Positions 8,025 through 18,015 of a DNA stretch of 64,000 bases are shown in pieces (within the stretch, counting starts at the first letter, position 1; each line of letters opens with the position of its first letter). Origin of the DNA: Sphingomonas daechungensis (GTDB taxonomy: Bacteria; Pseudomonadota; Alphaproteobacteria; Sphingomonadales; Sphingomonadaceae). The translations under genes were made by a program, and so were the position numbers. The DNA is taken from contig NZ_CP060780.1 of the NCBI RefSeq assembly GCF_014489495.1, forward strand, positions 2,367,001 through 2,431,000, given 5' to 3'. The notes below the pieces were generated by a model. That model had not been told where the DNA came from, searched no databases, and saw nothing but the letters and a program-made list of their open reading frames with translations.

Positions 8025-9073
8025 CCCTTCGTCTCTCCGGGGATCGGTGTCGGAGTATGCAGCACCTCGATCACGTAGAGGCGCTTTACCAGCACGTAAG
8101 CGACAACCGTCAGCGGAGCGGCCAGGATGACGCCCAGCGTTCCGAACAAAATCCCGAATGCAATCAACGCGAAAAGCAGGATCACGCCTGGGAGGTCTAC
8201 CGCATATTGCTGCACCAGCGGCGTCAGGATGTAGCCTTCGAATTGCTGCACGGCGAAATAGAGCAGCAGCACCCAAAGCGCCTGGTCGGGACCGACCGCC
8301 AGCGCCAGCAGGATGGCCGGGATCGTCGACAGGATCGGCCCGATGAAAGGAATGAATTCAAGAACGCCCGCCATCAGGCCGAGGACAAAGGCGGACGGCA
8401 TGCCGAGCGCCCATAGGCCCAACCCCGTCAGCAGCCCGACGACGACCATCGCGATCAGCTGCCCTCGAAGCCACAGCCGCAACGCATTCTCCGACTCCGA
8501 GACAGCCTCCAGCGCGAGGCTGCGCTTTGCGGGTGGAATCAGCTTGACGGCGCCGGTCAGATAGAAGCGCGGTTGCGTGGCCAGGAACACGCCGGCGACG
8601 ATGACGACGATCACGTCGGCGATGCCGCTTCCGATCGAGAGCACCGTTCCCGCGAACGCGGACAGGCTGCTGCCGCCCGGAGCCCTGATGCTTTGGGCGA
8701 TGTGCTTGATCTGGTCGCCGAGTCCGAGGTCTCCCATGCGCGCTTCGAATGCGTGCCAGGCCACCGGGAGCGTCCGGCGGAGGATTTCGACCTGCTCGGC
8801 GACGTGCGACCCGAACAAGGCAATGAGGCCGACGGCAAGGCCCAGGATTGTCGTAATCGAGAGCGCCACCGCAATGCCGTTCCGGCACCCGATCGCTTTC
8901 TCGAGCCGATCGCCGAAAGCGCGGAACACGGTCGCGACTACGATGGCTCCGAAGAACATCAGCAGCAAAGTTCGAAGCTGCCATGCCAGGATGAAGAGCG
9001 CGCCGAGGCCGAGGACGATCAGGACCCGGCGAACGAATTGGCGGTCCCCGGACTCGTCCGCCTTCCGAGCCAT
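8021..9073 (-). CDS. AI-2E family transporter (PerM-like membrane protein)
   Basis: 350 residues from the ATG at 9073, whose first base overlaps the E2 stop (TGATG); an upstream in-frame start would lie inside the E2 gene. The protein has about eight membrane segments in the AI-2E/PerM arrangement: two N-terminal helices (VLIVLGLGALFILAW, LLLMFFGAIVVA), a soluble middle part, and a C-terminal bundle with the family hallmark EFIPFIGPILSTIPA and the closing LGVILAAPLTVV. Family members export small molecules such as AI-2 or act as Na+/H+ antiporters; the substrate here is open. Coupling to the 2-oxoacid dehydrogenase genes may be only transcriptional. Confidence 0.85.
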   Translation of the reverse strand: MARKADESGDRQFVRRVLIVLGLGALFILAWQLRTLLLMFFGAIVVATVFRAFGDRLEKAIGCRNGIAVALSITTILGLAVGLIALFGSHVAEQVEILRRTLPVAWHAFEARMGDLGLGDQIKHIAQSIRAPGGSSLSAFAGTVLSIGSGIADVIVVIVAGVFLATQPRFYLTGAVKLIPPAKRSLALEAVSESENALRLWLRGQLIAMVVVGLLTGLGLWALGMPSAFVLGLMAGVLEFIPFIGPILSTIPAILLALAVGPDQALWVLLLYFAVQQFEGYILTPLVQQYAVDLPGVILLFALIAFGILFGTLGVILAAPLTVVAYVLVKRLYVIEVLHTPTPIPGETKG

Positions 9074-10275
9074 CAGGCGGCCCGCCAGCTTTCGAGGATT
9101 TCGACGAACCGGCTTAGCCACGCATTGGTCTGGTGCCCATCGACGACGCGGTGGTCGATGGTCAGGGTGACATATGCCATCGGCCTCACCAGGATCGCAT
9201 CCTGGCCATCGACCTCACGGACGATCACGCGCTTCTCAAGCTTTCCGATGCCCAGGATCGCCGCCTGCCCCTGATGAAGGATGATCGGCGCGGCGAGCAG
9301 CGAGCCGGAAACCCCGTGGTTGGAAATGGTGAAGCTGCCGCCCGAGACGTCGGACCGTTCGAGCTTCCCTTCGCGAGCGCGCCGCGTGAGGTCGTCGAGC
9401 CTGGCGCCGATCTGCTCGAGAGTGAGACTGCCCGCATCCTTCACAACGGGGACGACGAGGCCTTTCTCGCCCAGCGCAGTACCGACGCCCACGTCGATGG
9501 TCGGCGAGATCGCGATGCGGTCCTGCTCCCAACGACCGTTGATCGCCGGAGCGACCGCCATCGCTTCGGCAGCCGCCTTCACGATGTACGCGGTGTAGCT
9601 GAGCTTCTTGCCCTTGGCGGCCAGTGCAGACTTGTGCGCCGCGATAGCCGAAAAGTCGGCTTCGAAGACGGCGGTGACGTGCGGAGCCTCGCTGACCGCG
9701 CGGACCATGTTGTCGGCGATTGACCTGCGCATGCGGTCGTGCGGGATGTCCTGCGCGGAGAAATGCCGCGGCTGGGCGGTCGCGGGTTCGCCGACGCTGA
9801 CGACGGTTGCGGAAGAGACGGCGCGATCCACGTCTTCCCGCGTCACCCGGCCGTTGCGTCCCGTTCCGGCAATCCGCGATGGGTCGATTCCATTCTGAAG
9901 ACAGGCCCGCCGCACGGACGGGCTGAGGCGCGTCTCCATATGCCCCTGCAAAGGCAGGGGCCCAGTCGTACGCGGCGCGTCTTCGCTAACGGTAGCATCT
10001 TGCGTTTCGGGCTCAGTCTGAGCTCTCGCCTTCGCAGGAGCGTCCTCAACGCTGATCCGTCCGAGCAAGGCGCCCGGAACGGCTTCCGCGTCCGTATCGA
10101 GAACAATTTCGGTTAGAACCCCCGCCGCGGGCGCAGGCACTTCCTGCGTAACCTTGTCAGTCTCCAGCTCGACCAGCGGGTCGTTCTCGGCCACCGCATC
10201 GCCGATCTGCTTCAGCCAGGCGCGAACGACTGCCTTAGTGCCTTCCTGCTCATCGGGAACGCGGACCTCGATCAC
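9073..10275 (-). CDS. 2-oxoacid dehydrogenase E2 (dihydrolipoamide acyltransferase)
   Basis: 400 residues, GTG start. One N-terminal lipoyl domain with the lipoylated Lys at about residue 41 (ELETDKVTQEV), a linker, a peripheral subunit-binding domain (about 117-150, SPSVRRACLQNG...GRVTRED), then the catalytic domain with the active-site motif TIDHRVVDG near residue 376. E2 transfers the acyl group from E1 to CoA. With the fused E1 alpha-beta gene two bases upstream it forms a branched-chain-type 2-oxoacid dehydrogenase; pyruvate or acetoin complexes are the alternatives. The E3 subunit is not in this window. Confidence 0.88.
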   Translation of the reverse strand: MIEVRVPDEQEGTKAVVRAWLKQIGDAVAENDPLVELETDKVTQEVPAPAAGVLTEIVLDTDAEAVPGALLGRISVEDAPAKARAQTEPETQDATVSEDAPRTTGPLPLQGHMETRLSPSVRRACLQNGIDPSRIAGTGRNGRVTREDVDRAVSSATVVSVGEPATAQPRHFSAQDIPHDRMRRSIADNMVRAVSEAPHVTAVFEADFSAIAAHKSALAAKGKKLSYTAYIVKAAAEAMAVAPAINGRWEQDRIAISPTIDVGVGTALGEKGLVVPVVKDAGSLTLEQIGARLDDLTRRAREGKLERSDVSGGSFTISNHGVSGSLLAAPIILHQGQAAILGIGKLEKRVIVREVDGQDAILVRPMAYVTLTIDHRVVDGHQTNAWLSRFVEILESWRAA

Positions 10276-10276
10276 C

Positions 10277-12333
10277 TTAGAATCCCACCAGCCGGTCGAT
10301 CTCGGCGCGGATGCGCTCGACGTTGGGAAGCGCCCATTCCATCAGCTTGGGATGATGCGGGCTCGGAATGTCGGGCATGGTCACCCGGGCGACCGGCGCA
10401 TCGAGGTCGAGGAACGCCTCGTCCGCGACCACTGCCGCGATCTCTGCCCCGAACCCGCCGGTCCGCAAGTCTTCATGCACGATCAGGCAGCGGCGGGTGC
10501 GGCGAACACTTTCGAGCACCATTTCGCGATCCCACGGCATGAGTGTCCGCAGATCGATCACGTCGGCGCTGACACCTTCCGTCGCAGATTCGGAACGGGG
10601 CACCATCGCTCCCCACGTGACGATCGTGATCTGATCGCCCTCACGCGTTTTCTTCGCTCGGCCGAACTCGAGGACATATTCGTCGCCAGGCCAAGGGCGC
10701 CTTGCCCAGCTATCGTCCAGCATCGCGCGATGCTCGAAGAACAGCACCGGATCGTTCCCTCGCAAGCTTTCGCGCAACAGGCCTACTGCGTCCTCGGCAT
10801 TGGACGGCACCGCCACCTTCCACCCGGGATTATGAACGAACTGCACCTCGTTAGTCTGGCTGTGCCAGGGATCGCCGCACTTGAAGAAACCGCCCGGAAC
10901 GCGAAGGACCATCGGCGCGGCGAAGCGGTTGTGCGTCCGCCAGCGCATCGTGCCGCAATCGTTGATCTGCTCGGTCGCGGGCTCGGCGTATTTTCGGAAC
11001 TGGATCTCGGGGACCGGCATCAGGCCGGCAAGTGCCATTCCGACCGCCCGGCCGACGATCCCCTCTTCGTTGAGCGACGTATCGAACACACGATCGCGGC
11101 CGAACTTCTCTTGCAGGCCGAGCGTCACGGCATGGACGCCGCCCTTTGGACCCACGTCCTCACCAAAGACGCAGACCCGCGGGTTGCTCGCCAGCTCCTG
11201 GTCGAGCACGCGGCGGATCGCGGTGACCATGTTGATTCGCTGGCCTTCGGGCGCCGGCACAGTCGTGGAGGGTGGCGCCTTGAAGCCAGTGCTCCAGAGG
11301 CCACCGACCTGCTGCATTTCGCCGTCGAAGAAGACGTGATCCGTCACCGTGTCGGGCGAGGACACACCCCGCGATTCCGCCTCGGCACGGGCAGCGCCAA
11401 CTTCCCAGGCGACTTCGTTCTCGATCCGGTCCCAGTCGTCGTCGCCGATCTGCAGGTTGGCGCAATGAGCCTTGAGCTTGGGCAGCGGATCGCGTGACCA
11501 TTCGGCTTCGATCTCCGACGCCGACTTGTAGCTTTGCGTGTCCTGGAAGCTGTGCCCCTCCAATCGAGGGACCGTCACACGAAGCAAGGCCGGAGCGCGA
11601 CTGGCTCGAACGTGCTTCACCGCGTCCTTGACCAGCCTGGCGGCCTCGTCCGGATCCGTGCCGTCGCCATTGAAGATCGTCAGTCCGGAAAAGCTGGCGA
11701 GATTGGCGGCGATATCCTTGCCAGGTGTCTGATATTCCGAGGGGACCGAGATGCCGTAGCCATTATCCTCGACGTAGAACAACAACGGCAATTGTTGTGT
11801 CGTAGCAATTGTTAGCGACGACCAAAATCCACCAGTGGCGCAGCTTGCGTCTCCGCCGAGCACCACGGCGATGGCGTCCGCCGGGCCTTCCTTCAGCACT
11901 TTCGATTTGTAGTCGATCGCCTGGGCCCATCCGGCCGCCGGCGTATACTGGGCCCCACCCCGCCGCACATCGGAAGCGCGTGAGCGCCGCCCGGATTGGG
12001 ATAGTTGAACACCACGCCGATATCGCGGCCATCGGAGTAGCCGCCCGCCAAGCCCATCCCCGACCCGAGCGCATCTGCCAGCGGCACGCCCAGCGCCAGC
12101 AACAGCGGCCGCGAACGATAATAGCCGCACGCAGCATCGCCATCCTTGAGCTGCAGACCGAGCAGCACCTGGGCAAGGTCATGCCCACGCGCCGAGAACT
12201 GGTAGAGGACCTTCTTGGCCGGGACGAGTTCCTGCTCCTCCAGACGGTCCATTTCGCGGCTGGTCAGGACAAGCCGTGCAACCTCGCGCCAATTCACATC
12301 TGCTGACACTCGGCCCGGATCCCGATCGGCCAT
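10277..12333 (-). CDS. 2-oxoacid dehydrogenase E1, fused alpha and beta subunits, frameshifted
   Basis: About 685 residues, twice a normal subunit, because alpha and beta are one chain. The alpha half has the thiamine diphosphate motif GGDASCATGGFWSS...EDNGYGIS; the beta half begins near GQRINMVTAIRRVLDQ and has FGEDVGPKGGVHAVT and TSLNEEGIVG. It decarboxylates 2-oxo acids (branched-chain type most likely) and passes the acyl group to E2. The frame breaks at about 11953-11956, where one missing G in GGGG separates MCGGVG from AQYTPAAGWAQ. ATG start at 12333, six bases after the stop of the aminotransferase gene, so all three probably form one operon. Confidence 0.86.
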
Positions 12334-12339
12334 GGCGAG

Positions 12340-13539
12340 CTACGCGTCCAGCGTCTCGACCACGGCGGTGATAAATCGATCGACCTGCTCGTCGCTCAGT
12401 CCCACCACGTTGAAGCGGCCGCTATCAGCCATGTAGATCGCGTGCTTCTCACGAAGGGCGAGCACCTGGTCCTTGGTCACCGGAAGCATGGAGAACATTC
12501 CGAACTGGTCGCCGATGTAGGCCAGGCGCGGGTCCGCGGCCGCGATGCGCTTGCGAACGGCATTGATGCGGTCCCGCATGGCGGCGAGCTCGTCGGGCCA
12601 GCGCGTCTTCAGTTCAGGCGTATCGAGAACGATGCGAACCGCGGCCGCTCCGTGATCGGGCGGCATCGACCACATTTCTCGCGCACGCTGAGACACATGA
12701 GCCATCGCCCGTGCCGTCGCCTCGGTCGAGCCGGTCTTGACGTACAGCGAACCGACACGATCCCGATAGACGCTGAAATTCTTGTCGCAACTATGAGCGG
12801 CAATCAGTTCGTCGCAGACGTCAAGCAAGCCATGGAAGCCGCGCGCATCCTGCTCCAGCCCGCGAGCGAAGCCTTGGTAGGCAATGTCGACGAAGGGCAG
12901 CAGGCGGCGATCGACGATGATGCGCGTAACTTCGTCCCACTGGTCGTCGGACAAGTCCGCGCCAGTCGGATTGTGACAGCACCCGTGAAGCAGGACGACG
13001 TCGCCCGGACGCGCATCGTTTAGGGCATCGACCATCGCCTCGAACCGGATACGGCAGCCGTCCCGGTCGTAATAAGGATATTCGACGATCTGCAGCCCGA
13101 CCGCGCGAATGATCGGCGGATGGTTAGGCCAGGTCGGCGTGCCGACGATCACCCGGGCCTGCGGGTTGGCGGTCGCGATGAGCTCGAACCCGAGCCGCAG
13201 CGCTCCGCAGCCTCCCGGTGTCTGCAAGCCGGCGATGCGGTCATCGCCAGCATGCCTGCCAAGGGCGATCGGCCGCAGGAGCTCGGTATAGCGCTTGTCG
13301 CCGGCCATCCCGAGGTAGGACTTGGACTCCTGGGTATCGAGAAGGCTCTGCTCGGCGTCCTTGATCACCTTCAGGATCGGAGTGCGGCCCTCGCCGTCCC
13401 GGAAGACGCCGACACCGACGTCGATCTTCTCCGCTCTCGGATCGGCATTGCAGAGCGCGATCAGCTGGAGGAGGGAATCCGTCTCGACGGCCGGTAAATC
13501 GGCCAGTCCGCGAGCGCGAGTGTCGGTTTCGGTCAGCAT
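12340..13539 (-). CDS. Aromatic/aspartate-type aminotransferase (class I, PLP)
   Basis: 399 residues, full length for AspC/TyrB-type transaminases. Visible signatures are the substrate loop GVGVFRDGEGRTPIL, the pyridoxal contact HGCCHNPTG and the Schiff-base lysine in SCDKNFSVYRDRVG. It moves an amino group between an amino acid (aromatic or Asp) and 2-oxoglutarate. The following fused E1 and E2 genes could take the resulting 2-oxo acid to its acyl-CoA, which suggests an amino acid catabolic role rather than biosynthesis. The gap to paaE upstream is 19 bases, so read-through from the phenylacetate genes is likely. Confidence 0.85.
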   Translation of the reverse strand: MLTETDTRARGLADLPAVETDSLLQLIALCNADPRAEKIDVGVGVFRDGEGRTPILKVIKDAEQSLLDTQESKSYLGMAGDKRYTELLRPIALGRHAGDDRIAGLQTPGGCGALRLGFELIATANPQARVIVGTPTWPNHPPIIRAVGLQIVEYPYYDRDGCRIRFEAMVDALNDARPGDVVLLHGCCHNPTGADLSDDQWDEVTRIIVDRRLLPFVDIAYQGFARGLEQDARGFHGLLDVCDELIAAHSCDKNFSVYRDRVGSLYVKTGSTEATARAMAHVSQRAREMWSMPPDHGAAAVRIVLDTPELKTRWPDELAAMRDRINAVRKRIAAADPRLAYIGDQFGMFSMLPVTKDQVLALREKHAIYMADSGRFNVVGLSDEQVDRFITAVVETLDA

Positions 13540-13558
13540 GGAAATGCGCTTAGCGCGC

Positions 13559-14632
13559 CTAAGCGTCGTAATCCACTGCGACCCCGTCGCCGACGGGCAC
13601 CGACTGGCATGTGAGGACGTAGCCGGATGCGATCTCTTCGTCCGTCAGGCCGTAGCGGGCAGCCATTTCGACTTTTCCGCTGGTCACTTTCGCCCGGCAC
13701 GTGGCGCAAACGCCCGCCTTGCAGGCGAACGGCGCCGGAAGACCGGAAGCGCGAGTACTGTCGAGGATGTTGGCTTCGGTGAACGCAACCTTCCGGGTAC
13801 GGCCGTCGAGCGTGACCGACATCGTCGTGCCGGCCGCCTGCGTCTGGAGCTGCGCCATCTCCGCGGCGAGCGCAGCGGACGGGCGATCGGCGGTGAAGCG
13901 CTCGATATGGATGCGCTCCTTGTCGATGTTGCGGTCGAGCAAAGCGCCTTCCGCCGCATCCATCATCGGTCCGGGGCCGCAGATGAACCAGGCGTCGACG
14001 CTTGCTGGATCGCCGACCAGCGAGGTGATCGCCTCATCGCAGCGCGCACGGTCGAGCATGCCGTTGAAGAGGTCGATGTCGCCCTCTTCCTCGGCGAGGA
14101 AATGATGAAGCGACAGGCGGCCGAGGTAGCGGTCCTTCAGCTCGGCCAGTTCTTCGAGGAAGATGATCGAGCTGCTGTCTCGATTACCGTAGAGAAGGGT
14201 GAACTGGCTCTCGGGCTCTTCCTTCAGCGTGGTCTTCAACAGCGAGAGCACCGGCGTGATGCCGGAGCCGCCAGCGATCCCGACGATGTGGCGCTTGGCG
14301 GTGGGCGCGAACTCGGTCGTGAAGCTGCCGTGCGGAGGCATGACTTCGACCGTGTCACCGGCCTTCAGATTGTCGCCCACCCAGTTGGAAAATAGGCCGC
14401 CCGCGATCCGCTTGACGGTGACCATCCAGTCCTGCTCGGCCGGCGCGGTGCAGAGCGAATAATTGCGGCGCACGTCCTCGCCGTCGATCTCCGCCTTTAG
14501 CGTCAGATGCTGCCCTGCCTTGAAAGCAAACGACTCGCGAAGCTCGGGCGGGATGACAAAGCGGATCGAATTGGCTTCTGCGGTCTCGGGGACAATCTCC
14601 GCGACCTCAAGCGTGTGGAAATGCTTGTCCAT
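13559..14632 (-). CDS. paaE: Phenylacetyl-CoA epoxidase reductase subunit PaaE
   Basis: 357 residues from the ATG at 14632, which shares one base with the paaC stop (TGATG); two GTG codons just upstream are alternatives. Domain order is FAD-binding (RNYSLCTAP), NAD-binding (GIAGGSGITPVLSL and ICGPGPMMDA) and a C-terminal plant-type 2Fe-2S ferredoxin (CKAGVCATC, then a fourth Cys in VLTCQS). It moves electrons from NADPH to the di-iron site of PaaA. The flavin and iron-sulfur motifs are intact. Confidence 0.92.
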   Translation of the reverse strand: MDKHFHTLEVAEIVPETAEANSIRFVIPPELRESFAFKAGQHLTLKAEIDGEDVRRNYSLCTAPAEQDWMVTVKRIAGGLFSNWVGDNLKAGDTVEVMPPHGSFTTEFAPTAKRHIVGIAGGSGITPVLSLLKTTLKEEPESQFTLLYGNRDSSSIIFLEELAELKDRYLGRLSLHHFLAEEEGDIDLFNGMLDRARCDEAITSLVGDPASVDAWFICGPGPMMDAAEGALLDRNIDKERIHIERFTADRPSAALAAEMAQLQTQAAGTTMSVTLDGRTRKVAFTEANILDSTRASGLPAPFACKAGVCATCRAKVTSGKVEMAARYGLTDEEIASGYVLTCQSVPVGDGVAVDYDA

Positions 14633-15441
14633 CACCACGTCGCGTCGGGGTAGGTGCGCGGCAGGAACTGCACCACCGCCAGCAGATGCCCAAGATGCTC
14701 GCTGTGATGGCCGCGCCGGCCGCCGAGGATCGGGCGCTGATCAGCCGGAACCTCCAACTTGGCTTCGGCAAGCACTGCAGCAATCGCCGACCGATATTCA
14801 TCCTCGAACTCGCGCGGGTCCGGCGCGATGCCGCGATCGATCAGCGCCTGCAGCGTCTCGTCGACCTCGAACAGCTCCGGCACGAAGCGCCAGTTCCAGT
14901 CGAGCCCTTCCGCCATTCGCCGAGCGCTCTCCTCCGTGCCGTCGCCAAGGCGGATCACCCACTCAGCCGACAGTTCGCGGTGATACGCGACTTCCTTCAC
15001 CGCCTTCGACGCGAATTCGACGAGGAAACGATCGCTTGACCGGGTCAGCCGATCGAACAGCATGTGCTGCCAGGTGGAGAACAGGAAATGCCGCGCCATC
15101 GTCCGCGCGAAGTCGCCGTTGGGCTGCTCGACCAGCCAGCAATTGCGGAAATCGAGCACGTCGCGATGGAACGCCAGCTTGTCCCCGTCGCCTGCCTCTT
15201 CGAGCAGATGCGTCGCCTGCCCGATCAGGTCGAGCGACAGGTTCGCAAGGCTGAGGTCGACCTCCAGCACCGGCCCGTGCCCGCACCATTCGCTCAGTCG
15301 CTGGCCGAGGATCAGCGAGTCATCGCCAAGGCGCAGCAGATAGTCGAACCGCACCGGGTCCGGCGCACCGGCGGACGGCGCGTCGAAGCTGCCCTTCCCG
15401 GTCGCTCCGGTCGGCAGGTCGATCGGCGGCAGCGAAGCCAT
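14632..15441 (-). CDS. paaC: Phenylacetyl-CoA epoxidase structural subunit PaaC
   Basis: 269 residues. The helical ferritin-like fold is recognisable from RFDYLLRLGDDSLILGQRLSEWCGHGP, LANLSLDLIGQA and YHRELSAEWVIRLGDGTEES. PaaC lacks the di-iron site and supports PaaA structurally. Its ATG overlaps the paaB stop and its stop overlaps the paaE start (TGATG at both ends), so no paaD fits between paaC and paaE. The first 25 residues are Pro/Gly/Ala-rich and look like a short extension. Confidence 0.92.
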   Translation of the reverse strand: MASLPPIDLPTGATGKGSFDAPSAGAPDPVRFDYLLRLGDDSLILGQRLSEWCGHGPVLEVDLSLANLSLDLIGQATHLLEEAGDGDKLAFHRDVLDFRNCWLVEQPNGDFARTMARHFLFSTWQHMLFDRLTRSSDRFLVEFASKAVKEVAYHRELSAEWVIRLGDGTEESARRMAEGLDWNWRFVPELFEVDETLQALIDRGIAPDPREFEDEYRSAIAAVLAEAKLEVPADQRPILGGRRGHHSEHLGHLLAVVQFLPRTYPDATW

Positions 15442-15724
15442 CAGATGTGCTTCACCTCGTCCGGGATCTCGTAGAACGTCGGGTGCCGGTAAATCTTGTC
15501 GGCCGCCGGCTCGAACAGCTCACCCGCTTGCTCAGGGTCGGAGGCGGTGATCTCCGCCGAGGGCACGACCCAGATGCTCACCCCTTCCATGCGCCGCGTG
15601 TAGGTGTCGCGCGCGTGGCGGAGCGCGAGCTCCGCGTCAGGAGCATGAACGCTTCCAAAGTGGCGATGCGAAAGACCGCCCTTGGTGCGGACGAAGACTT
15701 CCAGAGCGGCCAGTCATGGCTCAC
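15441..15724 (-). CDS. paaB: Phenylacetyl-CoA epoxidase subunit PaaB, frameshifted near its start
   Basis: About 94 residues. A GTG at 15724 overlapping the paaA stop (GTGA) starts SHDWPLW, and restoring one G at about 15699-15702 continues it as [20 protein letters not shown], the strongly conserved PaaB opening. The remainder ([47 protein letters not shown]) is in one frame to the stop at 15441-15443. PaaB bridges the PaaA-PaaC heterodimers in the epoxidase complex. Confidence 0.85.
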
Positions 15725-16700
15725 GCGGCCTTCCTCTCGCGGCGCTTCGCTTCATGCGCAGCGGCAGCGTCGCGGACCCAGGCGCCGTCTTCCCAGGCCT
15801 TGCGGCGGGCCTCCATGCGTTCCTTCGCGACAGGGCCTTCCCGCGGACGACCGAGTAGAATTCTTCCCAGTCGACGACGCCGAAGTCGTAGCCGCCCTTC
15901 TCCTCGTTCCACTCGAGAGCGGCATCCGGAACCTTGAGGCCCAGGAAGTCCGCTTGCGGGACGGTGATGTCGACGAACTTCTGGCGAAGCTCGTCATTAG
16001 TCTCGCGCTTGATCCGCCAGCGCATTGACTGCGCGGTGTTCGGGCTGTCCTCGTCCGGCGGACCGAACATCATTAGCGACGGCCACCACCAGCGGTTGAG
16101 CGCGTCCTGCGCCATCCGCTTTTGCTCAGGCGTGCCATTCGCCATGGCGATCATGATTTCGTAGCCCTGGCGCTGGTGGAAGCTCTCTTCCTTGCACACG
16201 CGGACCATCGCACGGGCATAGGGGCCGTAGCTCGTCCGCTGCAGCGGCACCTGGTTCATGATCGCCGCGCCGTCGACCAGCCAGCCGATCGCGCCGATGT
16301 CTGCCCAGGTCAGCGTCGGGTAATTGAAGATGGTCGAGTACTTGGCCTTGCCGCTGTGCAGCGCCTCGATCATCTCCTCGCGGCTCGTGCCGAGCGTCTC
16401 CGCCGCGCAATAGAGGTAAAGGCCGTGCCCCGCCTCGTCCTGCACCTTTGCGAGCAGGATCGCCTTGCGGCGCAGCGACGGCGCACGCGTGATCCAATTG
16501 CCTTCCGGAAGCATGCCGACGATCTCAGAGTGAGCATGCTGCGAAATCTGCCGCGTCAGCGTGCGGCGATAGGCCTCGGGCATCCAGTCCTTCGGCTCGA
16601 TGAACTCGTCAGCCGCAACGCGCGCCTCGAATGCTTCGAGGAGCTTGGGGTCCTCAAGGTTCTGGATCTTCGCCGTCTTCGAAAGCTCGGTGGTATACAT
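15721..16700 (-). CDS. paaA: Phenylacetyl-CoA epoxidase catalytic subunit PaaA, frameshifted near its end
   Basis: About 326 residues. PaaA holds the di-iron centre that epoxidises the ring of phenylacetyl-CoA. Ligand regions are visible: [14 protein letters not shown] and [13 protein letters not shown], both E-x-x-H pairs. I start at the ATG at 16700 (MYTTELSK); a start at 16736 would run into paaI. One missing G at about 15840 shifts the last 40 residues; restored, the end reads [17 protein letters not shown]...RRERKAA and stops at 15721-15723, overlapping paaB. It leads the paaA-B-C-E operon. Confidence 0.92.
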
Positions 16701-16732
16701 GGGCAGCGATGTAGCTCTGTCGGGCCTAACGT

Positions 16733-17158
16733 TCAAACCTCGACGATGGCGCCGCCGATCGTCCGAGAATATCCTGTGAACTCGGCGATCGGCCGACCGT
16801 CACTCGCCCGCACCGTGACACGAGTCACTCCGCTGCGCCCGACTCGGCTGATTTCCTCCGCTTCCGCGATCAGCGTTTCGCCCGCTTTCGCGGCATCGAG
16901 AAAGACGATGTTGGCCTGGGCGGCGACGGTTCGCTCATTGCCACCGTTGCAGACATAAGCGAACGCCGTGTCGGCAAGGCTGAAGACCATTCCGCCGTGC
17001 GCGATGCCGTGCCCGTTCAACATGTCGTCGCGCAAGGTCATCCGGAGACGAACGTAGCCCTCACGGGCCTCCTCGATTTCGATTCCCCAGGACGGCCCCG
17101 TCCCCTCGGCGGCCAGCATCTCATGCGCGACGCGGTTGGCGAGTTGATCGGCGTCCAT
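16733..17158 (-). CDS. paaI: Phenylacetate-pathway hotdog thioesterase PaaI
   Basis: 141 residues, single hotdog domain. The catalytic region [19 protein letters not shown] (residues about 49-67) carries the Asp that activates water in PaaI thioesterases. It hydrolyses ring-hydroxylated phenylacetyl-CoA esters and so rescues CoA from dead-end intermediates. It is the first gene of the minus-strand paa operon, 32 bases before paaA, and diverges from paaG across a 70-base gap that must hold both promoters; I could not identify a convincing operator there. Confidence 0.88.
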   Translation of the reverse strand: MDADQLANRVAHEMLAAEGTGPSWGIEIEEAREGYVRLRMTLRDDMLNGHGIAHGGMVFSLADTAFAYVCNGGNERTVAAQANIVFLDAAKAGETLIAEAEEISRVGRSGVTRVTVRASDGRPIAEFTGYSRTIGGAIVEV

Positions 17159-17228
17159 CGGCTTTCACTATCGGCGCCAGCTTGTTTCGGCATCCCTTTT
17201 GTTCGTAGTCAGGGCCGGGGAGAGTCGG

Positions 17229-18013
17229 ATGGCCGAATATGAAACGATCCTGTTGGAGACCGACGGGCCCGTCGCCCGCATCACGCTGAACCGGCCTGAC
17301 CGGCTGAACAGCTTCACAGCCGCCATGCATGACGAGCTGAAGCACGCCATCGACGAAGCAGCGGGTTCTCGCGTGCTGGTCCTCACGGGCGCCGGCCGCG
17401 GCTTCTGTGCGGGCCAGGACCTAAACGATCGCCAGGTCTCTGTTGGGGGCATCCGGTCGATCTGGGCATGACCGTGGAGACCGGATGGAATCCCCTCGTC
17501 CGAAAGATCGCCGAGCTCAAGATCCCGGTGATTGCGCGCGTGAACGGCGTGGCCGCCGGCGCTGGAGCGAACGTCGCTCTTGCTTGCGACATGGTGGTTG
17601 CGGCGCGCTCGGCGAAATTCATCCAGAGTTTCGCCGCCATCGGCTTGATCCCCGATAGTGGAGGAACCTGGGTCCTGCCCCGCTTGATCGGCCAGGCCCG
17701 CGCGATGGGGCTCGCCCTGACGGGAGAGCCGATCAGCGCGGAGACGGCCGAAGACTGGGGAATGATCTGGAAATGCGTCGACGATGAAGAGTTGGACGTT
17801 GAGGTCGATGGCATCACCCGGAAGCTCGCGTCGCTCCCGCCCCTGGGACTCTGCGCGATCAAGCGGATGATCCGCGAAAGCTGGTCGCACACGCTCGAAC
17901 AGGAACTCAACCGCCAGCGCGACCAGATGCGCCGACTGGGCTTCTCCGAGGACTATCGCGAAGGCGTCACCGCCTTCCTGGAAAAACGCCCGCCGAACTT
18001 CGCCGGGCGCTAG
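17229..18013 (+). CDS. paaG: Epoxyphenylacetyl-CoA isomerase PaaG, frameshifted
   Basis: About 262 residues of the crotonase family. Motifs are ITLNRPDRLNSF, GRGFCAGQDLNDR (first oxyanion region) and VNGVAAGAGANVALACD (second). PaaG isomerises ring-1,2-epoxyphenylacetyl-CoA to the oxepin form. The GQDL motif and the context next to paaABCEI favour PaaG over a general enoyl-CoA hydratase. A missing G in the GGGGG run at 17445-17449 breaks the frame; restored, QVSVGG continues as HPVDLGMTVETG. Start ATG 17229 after GGGGAGAG. Transcribed away from paaI. Confidence 0.87.
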
Positions 18014-18015
18014 GC

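Noticed and set aside
10154-11497. Plus-strand frame of 447 codons across E2/E1
   Set aside because: Antisense to the two dehydrogenase genes and unlike any family I recognise.
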